NCBI GenBank assembly: GCA_902618855.1
Contig: CACNCD010000004.1
Coordinates: forward strand, 1 to 64,000
Direction: 5' to 3'
Length of the DNA stretch: 64,000 nt
Origin: an uncultured Pelagibacteraceae bacterium
Lineage (GTDB): Bacteria; Pseudomonadota; Alphaproteobacteria; Pelagibacterales; Pelagibacteraceae
In this document: positions 39,412-48,403 of the stretch, one piece after another
Numbering within the stretch: position 1 is the first letter of the stretch
Layout: the number at the start of each line of letters is the position of its first letter
Notes under the pieces: model-generated
Database searches by the model: none
The model's input: only the letters and a program-made list of their open reading frames with translations
Told to the model about the DNA's origin: nothing
Position numbers and translations under genes: made by a program

Positions 39412-40297
39412 TTAATTCTGCACTTATATCAGAATTTCTCTTAAGCAATATTGATAAAATAGAACCTATTTTTTCTCGCAGATCCTTTCTTTCTATAACC
39501 GAGTCAATAAATCCACAGTTTTGTTCAACGTACTCACTAGTCTGAAAATTTGATGGAAGTTCTTCTTTAACTGTGGCTTGGATAACTCTTTTGCCTGCAA
39601 ATGCTACTATCGCACCAGGTTCGGCAAACGTAATATCCCCAAGCATACCAAATGAAGCTGTTGTACCACCTGCGGTAGGATCAGTAAGAACGACTATGTA
39701 AGGTAAATTATTTTTTTTAAGTTCGTTTATTGCTAACGTTACTCTAGTCATTTGTGATAATGCAATAAGAGATTCAAACATTCTCATTCCACCCGAAGCT
39801 GTAAATAAAACAAATGGCTGCTTATTATCTATTGCGTTTTGAATACCATAGATTATTGCCTCTCCCTCTGCTGCTCCGACTGAACCTCCAATAAAATTAA
39901 AATCAAATGCTCCAGCAGTAATATCAATATTATTAATTTTTGTTTTAGCTATCATTACTGCAGTTTCTTGACCTGTTTTTTTTCGGGCAACTTTTAACCT
40001 TTCCTTATAAGATTTCGAGTCTACCCAATTCAAAGGATCATCTGAAGGTATTGGAGTTTTTAATATCTCATAATTATTTTTTCCAAACATTATATCAAAT
40101 CTTTGTCGACAGTTAATTCTATGGTGTTTATTACAAGCGCTACAAACCCATAAATTTTCTTCCAAATCTTTTTTTAAAACAGGTCCCTTACAACAAGTTG
40201 TCCAGTTGCTATTTTCAATTTCTTCTTTACTAGGTCTTTTCTTAATTGCAGTTTTTATTTTCTCACCAAACTTTAATACTTTTGTTATCCAATTCAT
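39365..40297 (-). CDS. accD: acetyl-CoA carboxylase carboxyltransferase subunit beta
   Basis: A 310-residue carboxyltransferase subunit. GGSVGAAEGEAI, TASGGMRMFESLIALSQM and GRVIQATVKEELP-type AGKRVIQATVKEELP are present. The N-terminal zinc ribbon is irregular: TTCCKGPV has CC where CxxC is expected, while the second pair CSAC is normal. The matching alpha subunit accA is at the far end of the window. It overlaps trpA by 4 bases. Confidence 0.94.
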   Translation of the reverse strand: MNWITKVLKFGEKIKTAIKKRPSKEEIENSNWTTCCKGPVLKKDLEENLWVCSACNKHHRINCRQRFDIMFGKNNYEILKTPIPSDDPLNWVDSKSYKERLKVARKKTGQETAVMIAKTKINNIDITAGAFDFNFIGGSVGAAEGEAIIYGIQNAIDNKQPFVLFTASGGMRMFESLIALSQMTRVTLAINELKKNNLPYIVVLTDPTAGGTTASFGMLGDITFAEPGAIVAFAGKRVIQATVKEELPSNFQTSEYVEQNCGFIDSVIERKDLREKIGSILSILLKRNSDISAELNETQEDARTLTKAAS

Positions 40298-41097
40298 AAA
40301 ATTTTGTCTTTCATCTTTTTTACCATTTTATTTACATTTGTGACAGGATTTTGTCTTTTTTTTAAACTTTTAGTTATTTCTTTACATATCTCGCTTCCAA
40401 CGACAACTCCATCAGCTTTTTTGAAGGATCCTATTGTATTATTAGTGATACCAAACCCAATAACACAGTTTTTATTTTTATTAATTTTTTTAATTTTACT
40501 GTAGTTTTCTAAAATTTTTTTAGGTGGAATTTTCAACTTTCCACCAGTTGTAGACAACATGCTTATATAATAAATCATATCATGTGAATCCTTAATAATT
40601 TTTTTCATTCTAACTTTTGAGGTTGTAGGTGACAAAAGCTGCACAAAACTTATTGATTTTTTCTTACACTTCTCGGCAAATATTTTATTTTCTGGCCATG
40701 GCAAATCAACAACAATTAATCCATCTACTTTAGATGATTTACAATTTTTAATAAAATTATTTTCACCACTTTGATAAATCAAATTATAATATCCCATTAA
40801 AATTAGAGGTTTTTGAGGATTTTTATTTTTAAAACTTTTTGCAATTTTAAAAGTATCTTTTAACGTAGTACCGTTTTCTAAAGATCTATATGTACTGTTT
40901 TGGATTTGACCTCCATCTGCTATAGGACAATTGTGTAAAAATGAGAGTTCAAGAATATCAACATATTTTGAAATTGAGTTTAATATTTTTAATGAATTTT
41001 TTTTCGTATTATCCCCAGCTACCGTAAAGGTTATTAAAGCTGGCCTTTTTTCTTTCCTACATTTTTTGAAAGTAAAATCAATTAAAGATGATTTCAT
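40294..41097 (-). CDS. trpA: tryptophan synthase alpha chain, divergent
   Basis: A 267-residue TIM barrel. Catalytic E50 and D61 (E49/D60 of E. coli) are retained in LELSFLHNCPIADG, as are Tyr and Thr of loop 6 (YYISMLSTTGG). But the usual GIPFSDP between E49 and D60 is SFLHNCP. This replaces D56, the residue that contacts TrpB Lys167, with Cys (C57), and loop 6 lacks Arg179. The phosphate region VIGFGITNN and VVVGSEI look normal. Coupled to trpB by a one-base overlap. Either a diverged TrpA or a repurposed one. Confidence 0.82.
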   Translation of the reverse strand: MKSSLIDFTFKKCRKEKRPALITFTVAGDNTKKNSLKILNSISKYVDILELSFLHNCPIADGGQIQNSTYRSLENGTTLKDTFKIAKSFKNKNPQKPLILMGYYNLIYQSGENNFIKNCKSSKVDGLIVVDLPWPENKIFAEKCKKKSISFVQLLSPTTSKVRMKKIIKDSHDMIYYISMLSTTGGKLKIPPKKILENYSKIKKINKNKNCVIGFGITNNTIGSFKKADGVVVGSEICKEITKSLKKRQNPVTNVNKMVKKMKDKIL

Positions 41098-42329
41098 TAA
41101 AATTTTCCTAATCGTTGTTTTAAAATATCTCTATCTTTGTGTGCATCACCGCATGAATTAACAATTATAATTATATTTTTATCTAACTTTGGAGCTAATT
41201 TTATTGCCTCTGCAAATGCGTGACTAGGTTCTAAACTCGGATTTAAATTTTCAAATTTAGTTACCAGTTTAAAGGCACTCAAGGCTTCTTCATCTGATGC
41301 TGCCGTATATCTTGCTCTTTTTGTATCTTTTAAAAAACAATGAAGCGGTGAAACTCCAGGGTAGTCTAGCCCAGCACTGATTGACTCAGTTTCTTCTATT
41401 TGACCTTCGTGATTTTGATTCACATATTGAGCTGCACCGTGCAATATACCAATTTTCGATCCATAGGTTAAAGGGGCAGCGTGTCTTTTGCTTTTTTTTG
41501 GTCCTCCGGCTTCTATACCAACAAATTCGACCTGGCTTTTATCGTAATGCATAAACTCGTTCCAAAATCCAAAACTTGATGAGCCTCCACCGACACAATT
41601 TAATAATTTGATTTTTTTTGGTATTTTTCCAAATTCTTTTTTAATTTGTTTAATAAGTTCCCTAGAAATTTGTGATGTACTCCAACCGCAAATTTTAACA
41701 AAAATATTTGGACCAACAGTTGATCCAACACACATATGTGTCGTATCGCAATTTGATACCCAGTATCTCATACATTCACTTACTGCATCAACAAGTGTTT
41801 GGCTTCCAGTATAAACAGGAACTATTTCTGCTCCATTTTTTTTGATCGCATCACAATTAGGTTTTTGTCTTTTGATATCTTTAACACCCATGAATATTTT
41901 ACATTTAAGTCCAAATTTTTTTGCAGCCATACTTAACATCTTTCCTGCATAACCTGCGCCTGTATCTCCTATTATAAATTTTTTACCTGCTCTCTTTGCA
42001 ATAAGACAGTGAACTGTAGCATTATATATCTTATGAGCACCACCATTAGCCTCGGATACAACTTTTGCCCAAATTTGCGCCCCACCTAAATGATTTGTTA
42101 AATTATCTAATTTGATAAAAGAAGTTGGAGATCCAACCCAATTTTTGAAGTAGTAGTCTCTTTCCCTTATAAATTTTTTATCATGCCTTAATTTTTCAAA
42201 TAAATTTGTTAAGTCTTCTACTGGTTTTTTTAAAGTTTCAGGGATATAGCTTCCACCAAATTTTCCACCCCAAAGCCCAGTTTTTTTATCATGTTGATCA
42301 ATTAAAGGTATGTATCGTTTAATTTTCAT
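41097..42329 (-). CDS. trpB: tryptophan synthase beta chain, strongly divergent active site
   Basis: A 410-residue fold-type II PLP enzyme. The PLP lysine K100 is in GGAHKIYN, and SISAGLDYPGVSP and CVGGGSSS are recognisable. Unusual changes by gapless alignment (offset 13 from Salmonella): E109 is Asp122, Q114 is Tyr127, H115 is Ala128, K167 is Val180. The strand before the lysine reads AKVVSEANGGAHK in place of LKREDLNHTGAHK. GGGSNA is GGGSSS. Gene order trpF-trpB-trpA-accD-folC is the normal alphaproteobacterial one. It may still make tryptophan, or favour another nucleophile. Confidence 0.8.
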   Translation of the reverse strand: MKIKRYIPLIDQHDKKTGLWGGKFGGSYIPETLKKPVEDLTNLFEKLRHDKKFIRERDYYFKNWVGSPTSFIKLDNLTNHLGGAQIWAKVVSEANGGAHKIYNATVHCLIAKRAGKKFIIGDTGAGYAGKMLSMAAKKFGLKCKIFMGVKDIKRQKPNCDAIKKNGAEIVPVYTGSQTLVDAVSECMRYWVSNCDTTHMCVGSTVGPNIFVKICGWSTSQISRELIKQIKKEFGKIPKKIKLLNCVGGGSSSFGFWNEFMHYDKSQVEFVGIEAGGPKKSKRHAAPLTYGSKIGILHGAAQYVNQNHEGQIEETESISAGLDYPGVSPLHCFLKDTKRARYTAASDEEALSAFKLVTKFENLNPSLEPSHAFAEAIKLAPKLDKNIIIIVNSCGDAHKDRDILKQRLGKF

Positions 42330-42942
42330 TTTTAATTTTATTAATATTTTCTAAAAAAAAATTAATTTTTTTTTTATCTTTTTTACCTAGTGTTTCTAAA
42401 CTTCCTGAAATATCAATAATATCTGCTATTTTAGAATATTTATCAAGTATATCGTCATACTGGATATTTCCAGCAAGCATTTTAGTTATAGATTTTGGTA
42501 TACCTTTAAGAAGCTTGTGATCAAAACCTAAAGACTTTTCGTAACCTTTGCTATCAAACAATATAATATCTGAAATAGTCTTAAATTTTTTATATTTCTT
42601 GACATCATTTTTATTTTCTATTGTAAGAGCTGTTATAATTTTTTTTTTATATTTTTTTTTAATAGTTTTAGTTAAGGTAGGACTTGTATTGTATAATTGG
42701 TAAAAATCAAAATTTATATTTTTTATTTTTTCTAAAAATTTCTTTTCTGGATTCACCATAACAGCAACAAAAAAAACTTTGTTTTTCTTTATACTGATTA
42801 ATTTTTTTAATTTTTCTATTTTTACATATCTCTTAGATTTTTTATAATTAATTATAAATCCTATAAACTTAGGAGGGTATTTATGATTAATGATATATTT
42901 TAAAGTATTAATGTCTTTTACACCGCAGATCTTTGCTTCCAT
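42319..42942 (-). CDS. trpF: phosphoribosylanthranilate isomerase, divergent
   Basis: A 207-residue TIM barrel with the catalytic Cys in AKICGVKD and an Asp in ILFDSKG. Other family motifs are eroded: the usual QLHG is QLYN, the GGTG segment reads KSLGFDHKLL, LAGGL is LAGNI and SSGVE is SGSLE. It overlaps trpB by 11 bases. TrpF activity is plausible but not assured given the similar drift in trpB and trpA. Confidence 0.75.
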   Translation of the reverse strand: MEAKICGVKDINTLKYIINHKYPPKFIGFIINYKKSKRYVKIEKLKKLISIKKNKVFFVAVMVNPEKKFLEKIKNINFDFYQLYNTSPTLTKTIKKKYKKKIITALTIENKNDVKKYKKFKTISDIILFDSKGYEKSLGFDHKLLKGIPKSITKMLAGNIQYDDILDKYSKIADIIDISGSLETLGKKDKKKINFFLENINKIKNEN

Positions 42943-43616
42943 TATTTATAAATATTCATTAATAATTTTTTAAAATTGTTTTTAATATTTCCACTGGTAA
43001 TTGATCTTCCTATTACAATCCAATCACTTCCATTTTGAAAAGCTTTTTTAGGAGTCGTGACTCTTTTTTGATCATTATTTTTTGAGTTCAGTCTTATGCC
43101 AGGAGTAATAATCTCTTTTTTAAATCTTTTTTTAACATACTTTATTTCATGTGGACTACAAACCAATGCGTCGAGATTAGCCCTAGCCGCTAGTTTAGCT
43201 TGATGTTCTACAAGTTTATTTAAACTTTTATTATATCCAATTTCTTTTAGGCTTTTATTATCTAAAGATGTTAATGTAGTTACTCCAATTAATTTAGTTT
43301 TACCGCAGACTTTTTTTGCCTCCTTTAAAGCTTTTAAGCCTGTACTCACGTGAATCGTCAAATAGTTTATTTTTAAGTCTTTAACAGCTTTAATTGCCGA
43401 AACACATGTATTTGGAATATCGAACAGTTTTAAATCAGCAAATATTATTTTATTCTTAATTTTTGAAATAAAGGATCTCCCTTTTTTTGAATTAAAAAAC
43501 TCTAATCCAAATTTGTAACCCACTTTTATTTTATTTGATTGAGTTTCTCTAATAATTTTTTTAACTTTTTTTATACTAGTTGTATCGCAAGCTATAAAAA
43601 TTTTTTTATTTTTCAT
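42942..43616 (-). CDS. pyrF: orotidine 5'-phosphate decarboxylase
   Basis: A 224-residue decarboxylase for UMP synthesis. The catalytic Asp-Lys-Asp is in FADLKLFDIPNTC, followed by LIGVTTLTSLD, VCSPHEIKYV and the phosphate-binding TPGIR and VIGRSIT. It shares one base with trpF and overlaps ihfB by 11 bases. Confidence 0.95.
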   Translation of the reverse strand: MKNKKIFIACDTTSIKKVKKIIRETQSNKIKVGYKFGLEFFNSKKGRSFISKIKNKIIFADLKLFDIPNTCVSAIKAVKDLKINYLTIHVSTGLKALKEAKKVCGKTKLIGVTTLTSLDNKSLKEIGYNKSLNKLVEHQAKLAARANLDALVCSPHEIKYVKKRFKKEIITPGIRLNSKNNDQKRVTTPKKAFQNGSDWIVIGRSITSGNIKNNFKKLLMNIYK

Positions 43617-43893
43617 TATTTAATTTTTTAAAAAATTCTTTTGCCATTTTAAAACGAATCTTTATTTTTTTATTAGTGTGGACTTTCTCCCCCGTTTTAG
43701 GATTCCTTGATATTCTAGGTTTTTGAATAGTTACAGACCACATTCCAAAATCTCTTAATTCAACTCTCTCACCCCTTTTTAAGGCTTCTTTGATTTCATT
43801 TAAGAATATATTAAAAAATTTATTAAGATCTTTTTTAAAAAAATTTGGATAGCCATCTGAAATTTTTTTTAAAAGCTTTGATTTAACAATCAC
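43606..43893 (-). CDS. ihfB: integration host factor beta subunit
   Basis: A 95-residue HU/IHF-fold protein. The order rpsA-ihfB is the standard one for himD. It has the LRDFGMWSV strand, the DNA-contact tip PRISRNPKTGEKVHTNKK and the terminal VRFK-like IRFKMAKEFFK. It bends DNA as a dimer with IhfA, which is not in this window. Confidence 0.9.
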   Translation of the reverse strand: MIVKSKLLKKISDGYPNFFKKDLNKFFNIFLNEIKEALKRGERVELRDFGMWSVTIQKPRISRNPKTGEKVHTNKKIKIRFKMAKEFFKKLNNEK

Positions 43894-43905
43894 TAATTCA
43901 GTATA

Positions 43906-45630
43906 TCATTCCTTAGTTTTTTTTTTAAGCTTATCTGATAACGATGAAAATGGAAGGTTTTTACCTGAAGCTTCAGATCCAAATTTAGATACAGCCTCCT
44001 TATTTTGTAGTTCCTCTAAAAGTTTAATGCTCAAGCTTATCTTTCGTTTATCAATGTCCAGCTCAGATATAGCTGCATCAATTCGTTCTCCACCAACAAA
44101 TCTTCCAGGCCTAGCATCTGCTGCGTTTACGGCTATCTGAGATTTTTTTATGGTGAAATTCATTTCACATCCCTCAGGACTTACAACTAGACCTTTATTG
44201 TCTGAGGATATAACTTTTACTGTTATTGCATCATTGACTTTTTTATTTTCAAACCAGCTTAAAGGATCTTTTTGAGTTTGTTTTAATCCAACTCTTACTT
44301 TTTGTTGATCTGTTTTAATCTCTAAAATTTTTACTTTTAATTTATCACCTTTTTTATATTTTGCTAATTCCTCCTCTGGATTGCCAGTATAACTCAAATC
44401 GTTACAATGCAAAAATCCATCAATATCTAAATTGTCAAGTTTAATATAGATAGCATACTCATTTGTACTATTTATAACTCCCTCAATTTCACTTCCAACA
44501 GAATATTTTTTTTCCAGAATATTATAAGGATTCTCAATAGTAAGTCTGTGAGATATTGCTACCCTTCTTTTTTCTTTATCAATTTCTGTTATTACACATT
44601 CAATTTCATCACCCACTTTAAACATTTTTTTTGCGGAAGGACTTTTTTTAGTCCAACTTAATTCGCTTGAGTGAAGTAGCGTACTTAAACCAGGTTCTAA
44701 CTCACAAAATGCACCAAAGTCCATTAGTTTAACTACTTTTACTTTATATTTTTTGTTTAACTCATAATTTGAAATGTGTTCAAATGGATCAGGAGAAAGT
44801 TGTTTGATGGAACAGCCAACTTGAAGTTTTTCTTTGTCTACTGATATAACTAACAAATCATGCTTTTCACCAATATTAAATATCTCCTCAGGATGATTTA
44901 CTCTAGAGTAACTTATCTCTTGTAAATGTACCAAAACATCTAATTCTGAGTTTACATCGAAGAAACATCCAAAAGAGCTGTACCCTTTGACTATTGCATT
45001 TTTAATTACGTCTCCGACTTTATATTTTTCTACAATTTTTGCTTTATCACCTTTTTTATTTGATGAAATTATTTGTCTTCTTGATACACATGCATTCCCT
45101 CTTATTTTATCAATCTTTATTAAAGCAAATTTAAGTGGTTCGTTCATCAAGTGTGAGATATCTTTTAAAGGCTTGTCAGAAATTTGTGAACCAGGACAAA
45201 ACATTAATGAACCAGTGTCTAAATGTTCTACTATTACTCCACCTTTACATTTTGACGTAATTTTACCATTTATAGGTTCGTTTTTTTCAAAAGCTTCTAC
45301 TAGTTTATCCCAACCTTTTATTTTTTGTGCTTTAGAGGCTGAGACTAAAACTTCACCATTTTTGTCCTCTATTCTTTCTAGCAGGACAGATATTTTTTCT
45401 CCAATTTTAGCTTTATCAATCATACCCATGCTCTTAAGCTCGTTAACGTCAAGCATAGGTTCACTTTTTAAACCCTCAATAAAAAGGAAAACAAATTTAT
45501 CTGTTATCTTAGTAATTTTTCCATCAATAATTTTACCTTCTACAAGATTTTTAGTTTTAGAAAGTTGGCTGTTTAGTAATTTTTCGAACTCTTTTGATGC
45601 AGGTGTTTTTAGGTCTTTGTAAATTTCCAT
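43906..45630 (-). CDS. rpsA: 30S ribosomal protein S1
   Basis: A 574-residue protein with six S1 repeats, visible as recurring GxVxxxxxxGxFVxL-type strands (for example KGYSSFGCFFDV, VVKLMDFGAFCELEPG, GVINSTNEYAIYIKL). It unwinds and recruits mRNA; this matters in an organism where many genes lack a Shine-Dalgarno. It shares one base with cmk and lies 12 bases before ihfB, the conserved cmk-rpsA-ihfB order. Confidence 0.96.
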   Translation of the reverse strand: MEIYKDLKTPASKEFEKLLNSQLSKTKNLVEGKIIDGKITKITDKFVFLFIEGLKSEPMLDVNELKSMGMIDKAKIGEKISVLLERIEDKNGEVLVSASKAQKIKGWDKLVEAFEKNEPINGKITSKCKGGVIVEHLDTGSLMFCPGSQISDKPLKDISHLMNEPLKFALIKIDKIRGNACVSRRQIISSNKKGDKAKIVEKYKVGDVIKNAIVKGYSSFGCFFDVNSELDVLVHLQEISYSRVNHPEEIFNIGEKHDLLVISVDKEKLQVGCSIKQLSPDPFEHISNYELNKKYKVKVVKLMDFGAFCELEPGLSTLLHSSELSWTKKSPSAKKMFKVGDEIECVITEIDKEKRRVAISHRLTIENPYNILEKKYSVGSEIEGVINSTNEYAIYIKLDNLDIDGFLHCNDLSYTGNPEEELAKYKKGDKLKVKILEIKTDQQKVRVGLKQTQKDPLSWFENKKVNDAITVKVISSDNKGLVVSPEGCEMNFTIKKSQIAVNAADARPGRFVGGERIDAAISELDIDKRKISLSIKLLEELQNKEAVSKFGSEASGKNLPFSSLSDKLKKKTKE

Positions 45631-46286
45631 TAATATTTTAGTTTCCTATCCATAATAGCTTTTATTTTTTCAAAGCAACGTTTTCTACTAAGTTTAGTAG
45701 TATTAATCAATATTGAATCTTTTGTTTTTTTTAAAGGACCGTATTTTCTTTGACGGTCGGATTTATCCCTATTTTTAAGGCTTTTTAGAACTTCTTTATA
45801 AGAAATTTTTTTTTTTAGTGATTTATATTCCCTAAATCTTCTCTTTGCTCTAGTTTCAAGGCTGGCTGTGATAAAAAATTTAAACATAGCATCTTTAACT
45901 TGAATAGTAATTATGTCTCTTCCATCAAGAATTGATCCTGCATATCTTGAAGGAGGGGAATAAGCACATTTTTGCTGAAATTTATGAACGACTTTTCTAA
46001 TTTTTTTACTTCTGGCTATTATTGCAGCTGAAGTAGCAACTTTGTCAGATAGAAGAGTTTTATTGTTTAAATCTTTTATTTTTATATTTTTAATTTTTTT
46101 TTTAACTAAAGATAAATTAAATTTTTTAGAGTTATCTAATTTAAGCTTACCAATAAGCCTATAAATTCTACCAGTATCAAGATGTTGGAGGTTATAATGT
46201 TTTGCAATTAGTTTTGCTTGGGTTCCTGCTCCAGCTGCAGCCGGAGAATCTATTGCAACAGTAATGATATTTTTTCTCTTTTTCAA
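45630..46286 (-). CDS. cmk: cytidylate kinase with P-loop lysine replaced
   Basis: A 218-residue (d)CMP kinase fold. Substrate motifs are kept: LDTGRIYR at 36-43, LDGRDIITIQV, KRRFREYKSL lid and DKSDRQRKYGPL. The nucleotide P-loop reads SPAAAGAGTQAK, with alanine at residue 20 where the family has the catalytic lysine (GKGT or GKST). The codon is GCA, so it is not a single A/G error. ATP binding should be weakened unless another lysine substitutes. It overlaps aroA by 4 bases. Confidence 0.85.
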   Translation of the reverse strand: MKKRKNIITVAIDSPAAAGAGTQAKLIAKHYNLQHLDTGRIYRLIGKLKLDNSKKFNLSLVKKKIKNIKIKDLNNKTLLSDKVATSAAIIARSKKIRKVVHKFQQKCAYSPPSRYAGSILDGRDIITIQVKDAMFKFFITASLETRAKRRFREYKSLKKKISYKEVLKSLKNRDKSDRQRKYGPLKKTKDSILINTTKLSRKRCFEKIKAIMDRKLKY

Positions 46287-47614
46287 TTTATTTTTGCTCC
46301 CAAGTCATCTTTTAAAATTTTTAGAAATGATGGAAAAGAAGTTTTAATGGACTCAGGATTATGAATTTTCCATTTTCCACCAAGAGTTAATGCAGCTATA
46401 GTACTTAATGCCATAATTCTATGATCCTTAAAAAAATTTTTAATTTCCATTTTTTTATTCAATTTTAAATTTGGATCTCCATAAATTTTAATGGATTTTT
46501 TTGTGAGCTTTGTTTTAATTCCAATCATATTCAAAATTTTTGATCCTAAATTAAGTCGTGGACTTTCTTTTTGATTTAATTCAGCTAAATCTCTAAAATA
46601 AGATATTCCATTAGCTTTTGCCGCAACCAAAAATATTATTAAAAACTCATCAATAGCACTACTATTGTATTTTATTGGGCAGTTTATCGGTTTGAAAGAT
46701 TTTTTAGACTTAACATGAATATTGGCAGTTTTTTCTCCTTTATAATATTTTTTATTCTTTAAGATTATGTTGGCTCCCATCTTATTTAAAATATCAATAC
46801 AGCCTGTTCTTGAGGAATTAATGTTAACATTTTTAATTATTAGATGTGATTTATTTGAAAGAAGTGTCAGTACAATAAAAAAAGCACTACTACTGATATC
46901 GGATGGAATATTATAATCAAACGAATTAATTTTTTTTTCTCCGTTAATTTCTATAAAATCTATACTTTTTTTATTTATGACTTTAATTGGAAGTTTCAAA
47001 AATTTATATAGTAATTCTGTGTGGTTTCTTGATTTCTTAGCTTTAATTTTTGTAGCTCCAGGGGCATTTAACGCTGCTAACATTATACAACTTTTAATCT
47101 GAGCGCTCCCTTTTTTTTCGAAGTATCTTATAGGTCTAACAAAATTTGTTCCTTGTATATATATTGGTAGTTTAGATTTATTTGACGGATAAAAATTTGC
47201 ACCAAATTCTTTTAGTGGACTTATAACTCTTGAAAAATCTCTTCTTGATAAACTTCTATCCCCAGTTAACTTTATTTTATAAGGTGATTTTATTAAAAGT
47301 GCCAATATTAACCTTCCAAAAGTACCAGAGTTACCAGCATAAATATTTAAATTTTTTCTATATTTAAATCCATTAATACCCACACCGTCAATTTCACAAA
47401 ATTTTTTACTTATATTTATTTTCACTCCTAATTTTTTTAAACCGTTAAGGGTACTTAAAACGTCCTCAGACTGTAATAAATTATATGCTCGTGACTTACC
47501 TATGGCTTGAGAGGCTAGCAAAGCCCATCTTATAGACAAACTTTTATCACCAGAAACACTAATGACTTTTTTAAATGGTTGAATTTTTTTACTTATAAAA
47601 ACATATTTCGGCAT
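46283..47614 (-). CDS. aroA: 3-phosphoshikimate 1-carboxyvinyltransferase (EPSP synthase)
   Basis: A 443-residue enzyme. SGDKSLSIRWALLA (PEP/S3P lysine, serine, arginine), GNSGTFGRLI, GDRSLSRRDFS, SAQIKSCIMLAAL, NIPSDISSSAFF, KESPRL, FKDHRIMAL and TSFPSFL are all identifiable, so the active site is essentially complete. It supplies chorismate together with aroB and aroK at 12-13.7 kb. It lies 8 bases after lptB. Confidence 0.95.
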   Translation of the reverse strand: MPKYVFISKKIQPFKKVISVSGDKSLSIRWALLASQAIGKSRAYNLLQSEDVLSTLNGLKKLGVKINISKKFCEIDGVGINGFKYRKNLNIYAGNSGTFGRLILALLIKSPYKIKLTGDRSLSRRDFSRVISPLKEFGANFYPSNKSKLPIYIQGTNFVRPIRYFEKKGSAQIKSCIMLAALNAPGATKIKAKKSRNHTELLYKFLKLPIKVINKKSIDFIEINGEKKINSFDYNIPSDISSSAFFIVLTLLSNKSHLIIKNVNINSSRTGCIDILNKMGANIILKNKKYYKGEKTANIHVKSKKSFKPINCPIKYNSSAIDEFLIIFLVAAKANGISYFRDLAELNQKESPRLNLGSKILNMIGIKTKLTKKSIKIYGDPNLKLNKKMEIKNFFKDHRIMALSTIAALTLGGKWKIHNPESIKTSFPSFLKILKDDLGAKIN

Positions 47615-47622
47615 TTTAATTT

Positions 47623-48402
47623 TTAGTTAAATTTAAAAAACTCACCAAAATATGCAGATCTAGCATTTTCATTTTTTATCAATTGAGATGGAGTTCCCTG
47701 AGCGATAATTTTATTATTAGACAAAATCATTGCACGGTCAACAACTGACAATAGCTCTCTAGCCTGATGTTCGCAAATTATAATACACATTTGAGGTTTT
47801 TCATTTTGAAGAGTGACCAAAATTTCTTTTAACATTTGTATAGTAAGCACATCAAGTGCTGCAAAAATTTCATCACAAAGTAAAATTTTTGGGTCTCCTA
47901 AAAGAGCCATACAAATTACAAGTTTTCGCCGTTGTCCACCTGATAAGAACTTTGCTTTTATCTCTCTAACATTATCTAATTCAAACTTGCCAATTAGTTC
48001 ATTAACTTTGTAAATTCTATCGTTTTTATTTTGAATTAGTATTTCTGCAATAGCATATAAATTTTCAAAAAGTGTCAAATCATTAAAATAACCTCCATAT
48101 TGTGGAACATATCCAATTTTAAATTTTCTCGTCCTTAAATAAATAGGGTATTCAGTTGCATCTTTTGCTTCAAAAAAAATATTTCCATGATCTGGTTTTA
48201 ATAATCCTGTGAGAATATTAAATATTGTGCTTTTACCTGCTCCGTTTGGGCCCAGAAGTCCTAAAATTTCTCCAGGATTCACTTTAAAACTTACATCATC
48301 CAAGATTTGTCTTTTACCAAAAGATATTGAGATTTTACTAAAATAGATTAAGGGTGCACTCTTTTTAAAACTTTTGATTCGGAATTTTTTAATAATTGCC
48401 AT
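47623..48402 (-). CDS. lptB: LPS export ABC transporter ATPase
   Basis: A 259-residue ABC ATPase: Walker A GLLGPNGAGKST, signature LSGGQRRKL, Walker B ILLCDEIFAALD and switch His in IICEHQARE. A basic 20-residue N-terminal extension precedes the usual start. It powers LptFG for LPS extraction. It follows lptC by one base; lptA, usually between them, is absent. Confidence 0.9.
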   Translation of the reverse strand: MAIIKKFRIKSFKKSAPLIYFSKISISFGKRQILDDVSFKVNPGEILGLLGPNGAGKSTIFNILTGLLKPDHGNIFFEAKDATEYPIYLRTRKFKIGYVPQYGGYFNDLTLFENLYAIAEILIQNKNDRIYKVNELIGKFELDNVREIKAKFLSGGQRRKLVICMALLGDPKILLCDEIFAALDVLTIQMLKEILVTLQNEKPQMCIIICEHQARELLSVVDRAMILSNNKIIAQGTPSQLIKNENARSAYFGEFFKFN

Positions 48403-48403
48403 C

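Noticed and set aside
44987-45622. 211-residue antisense frame inside rpsA
   Set aside because: Shadow of the S1 coding strand; composition and hydrophobic pattern come from the opposite frame, with no family match.
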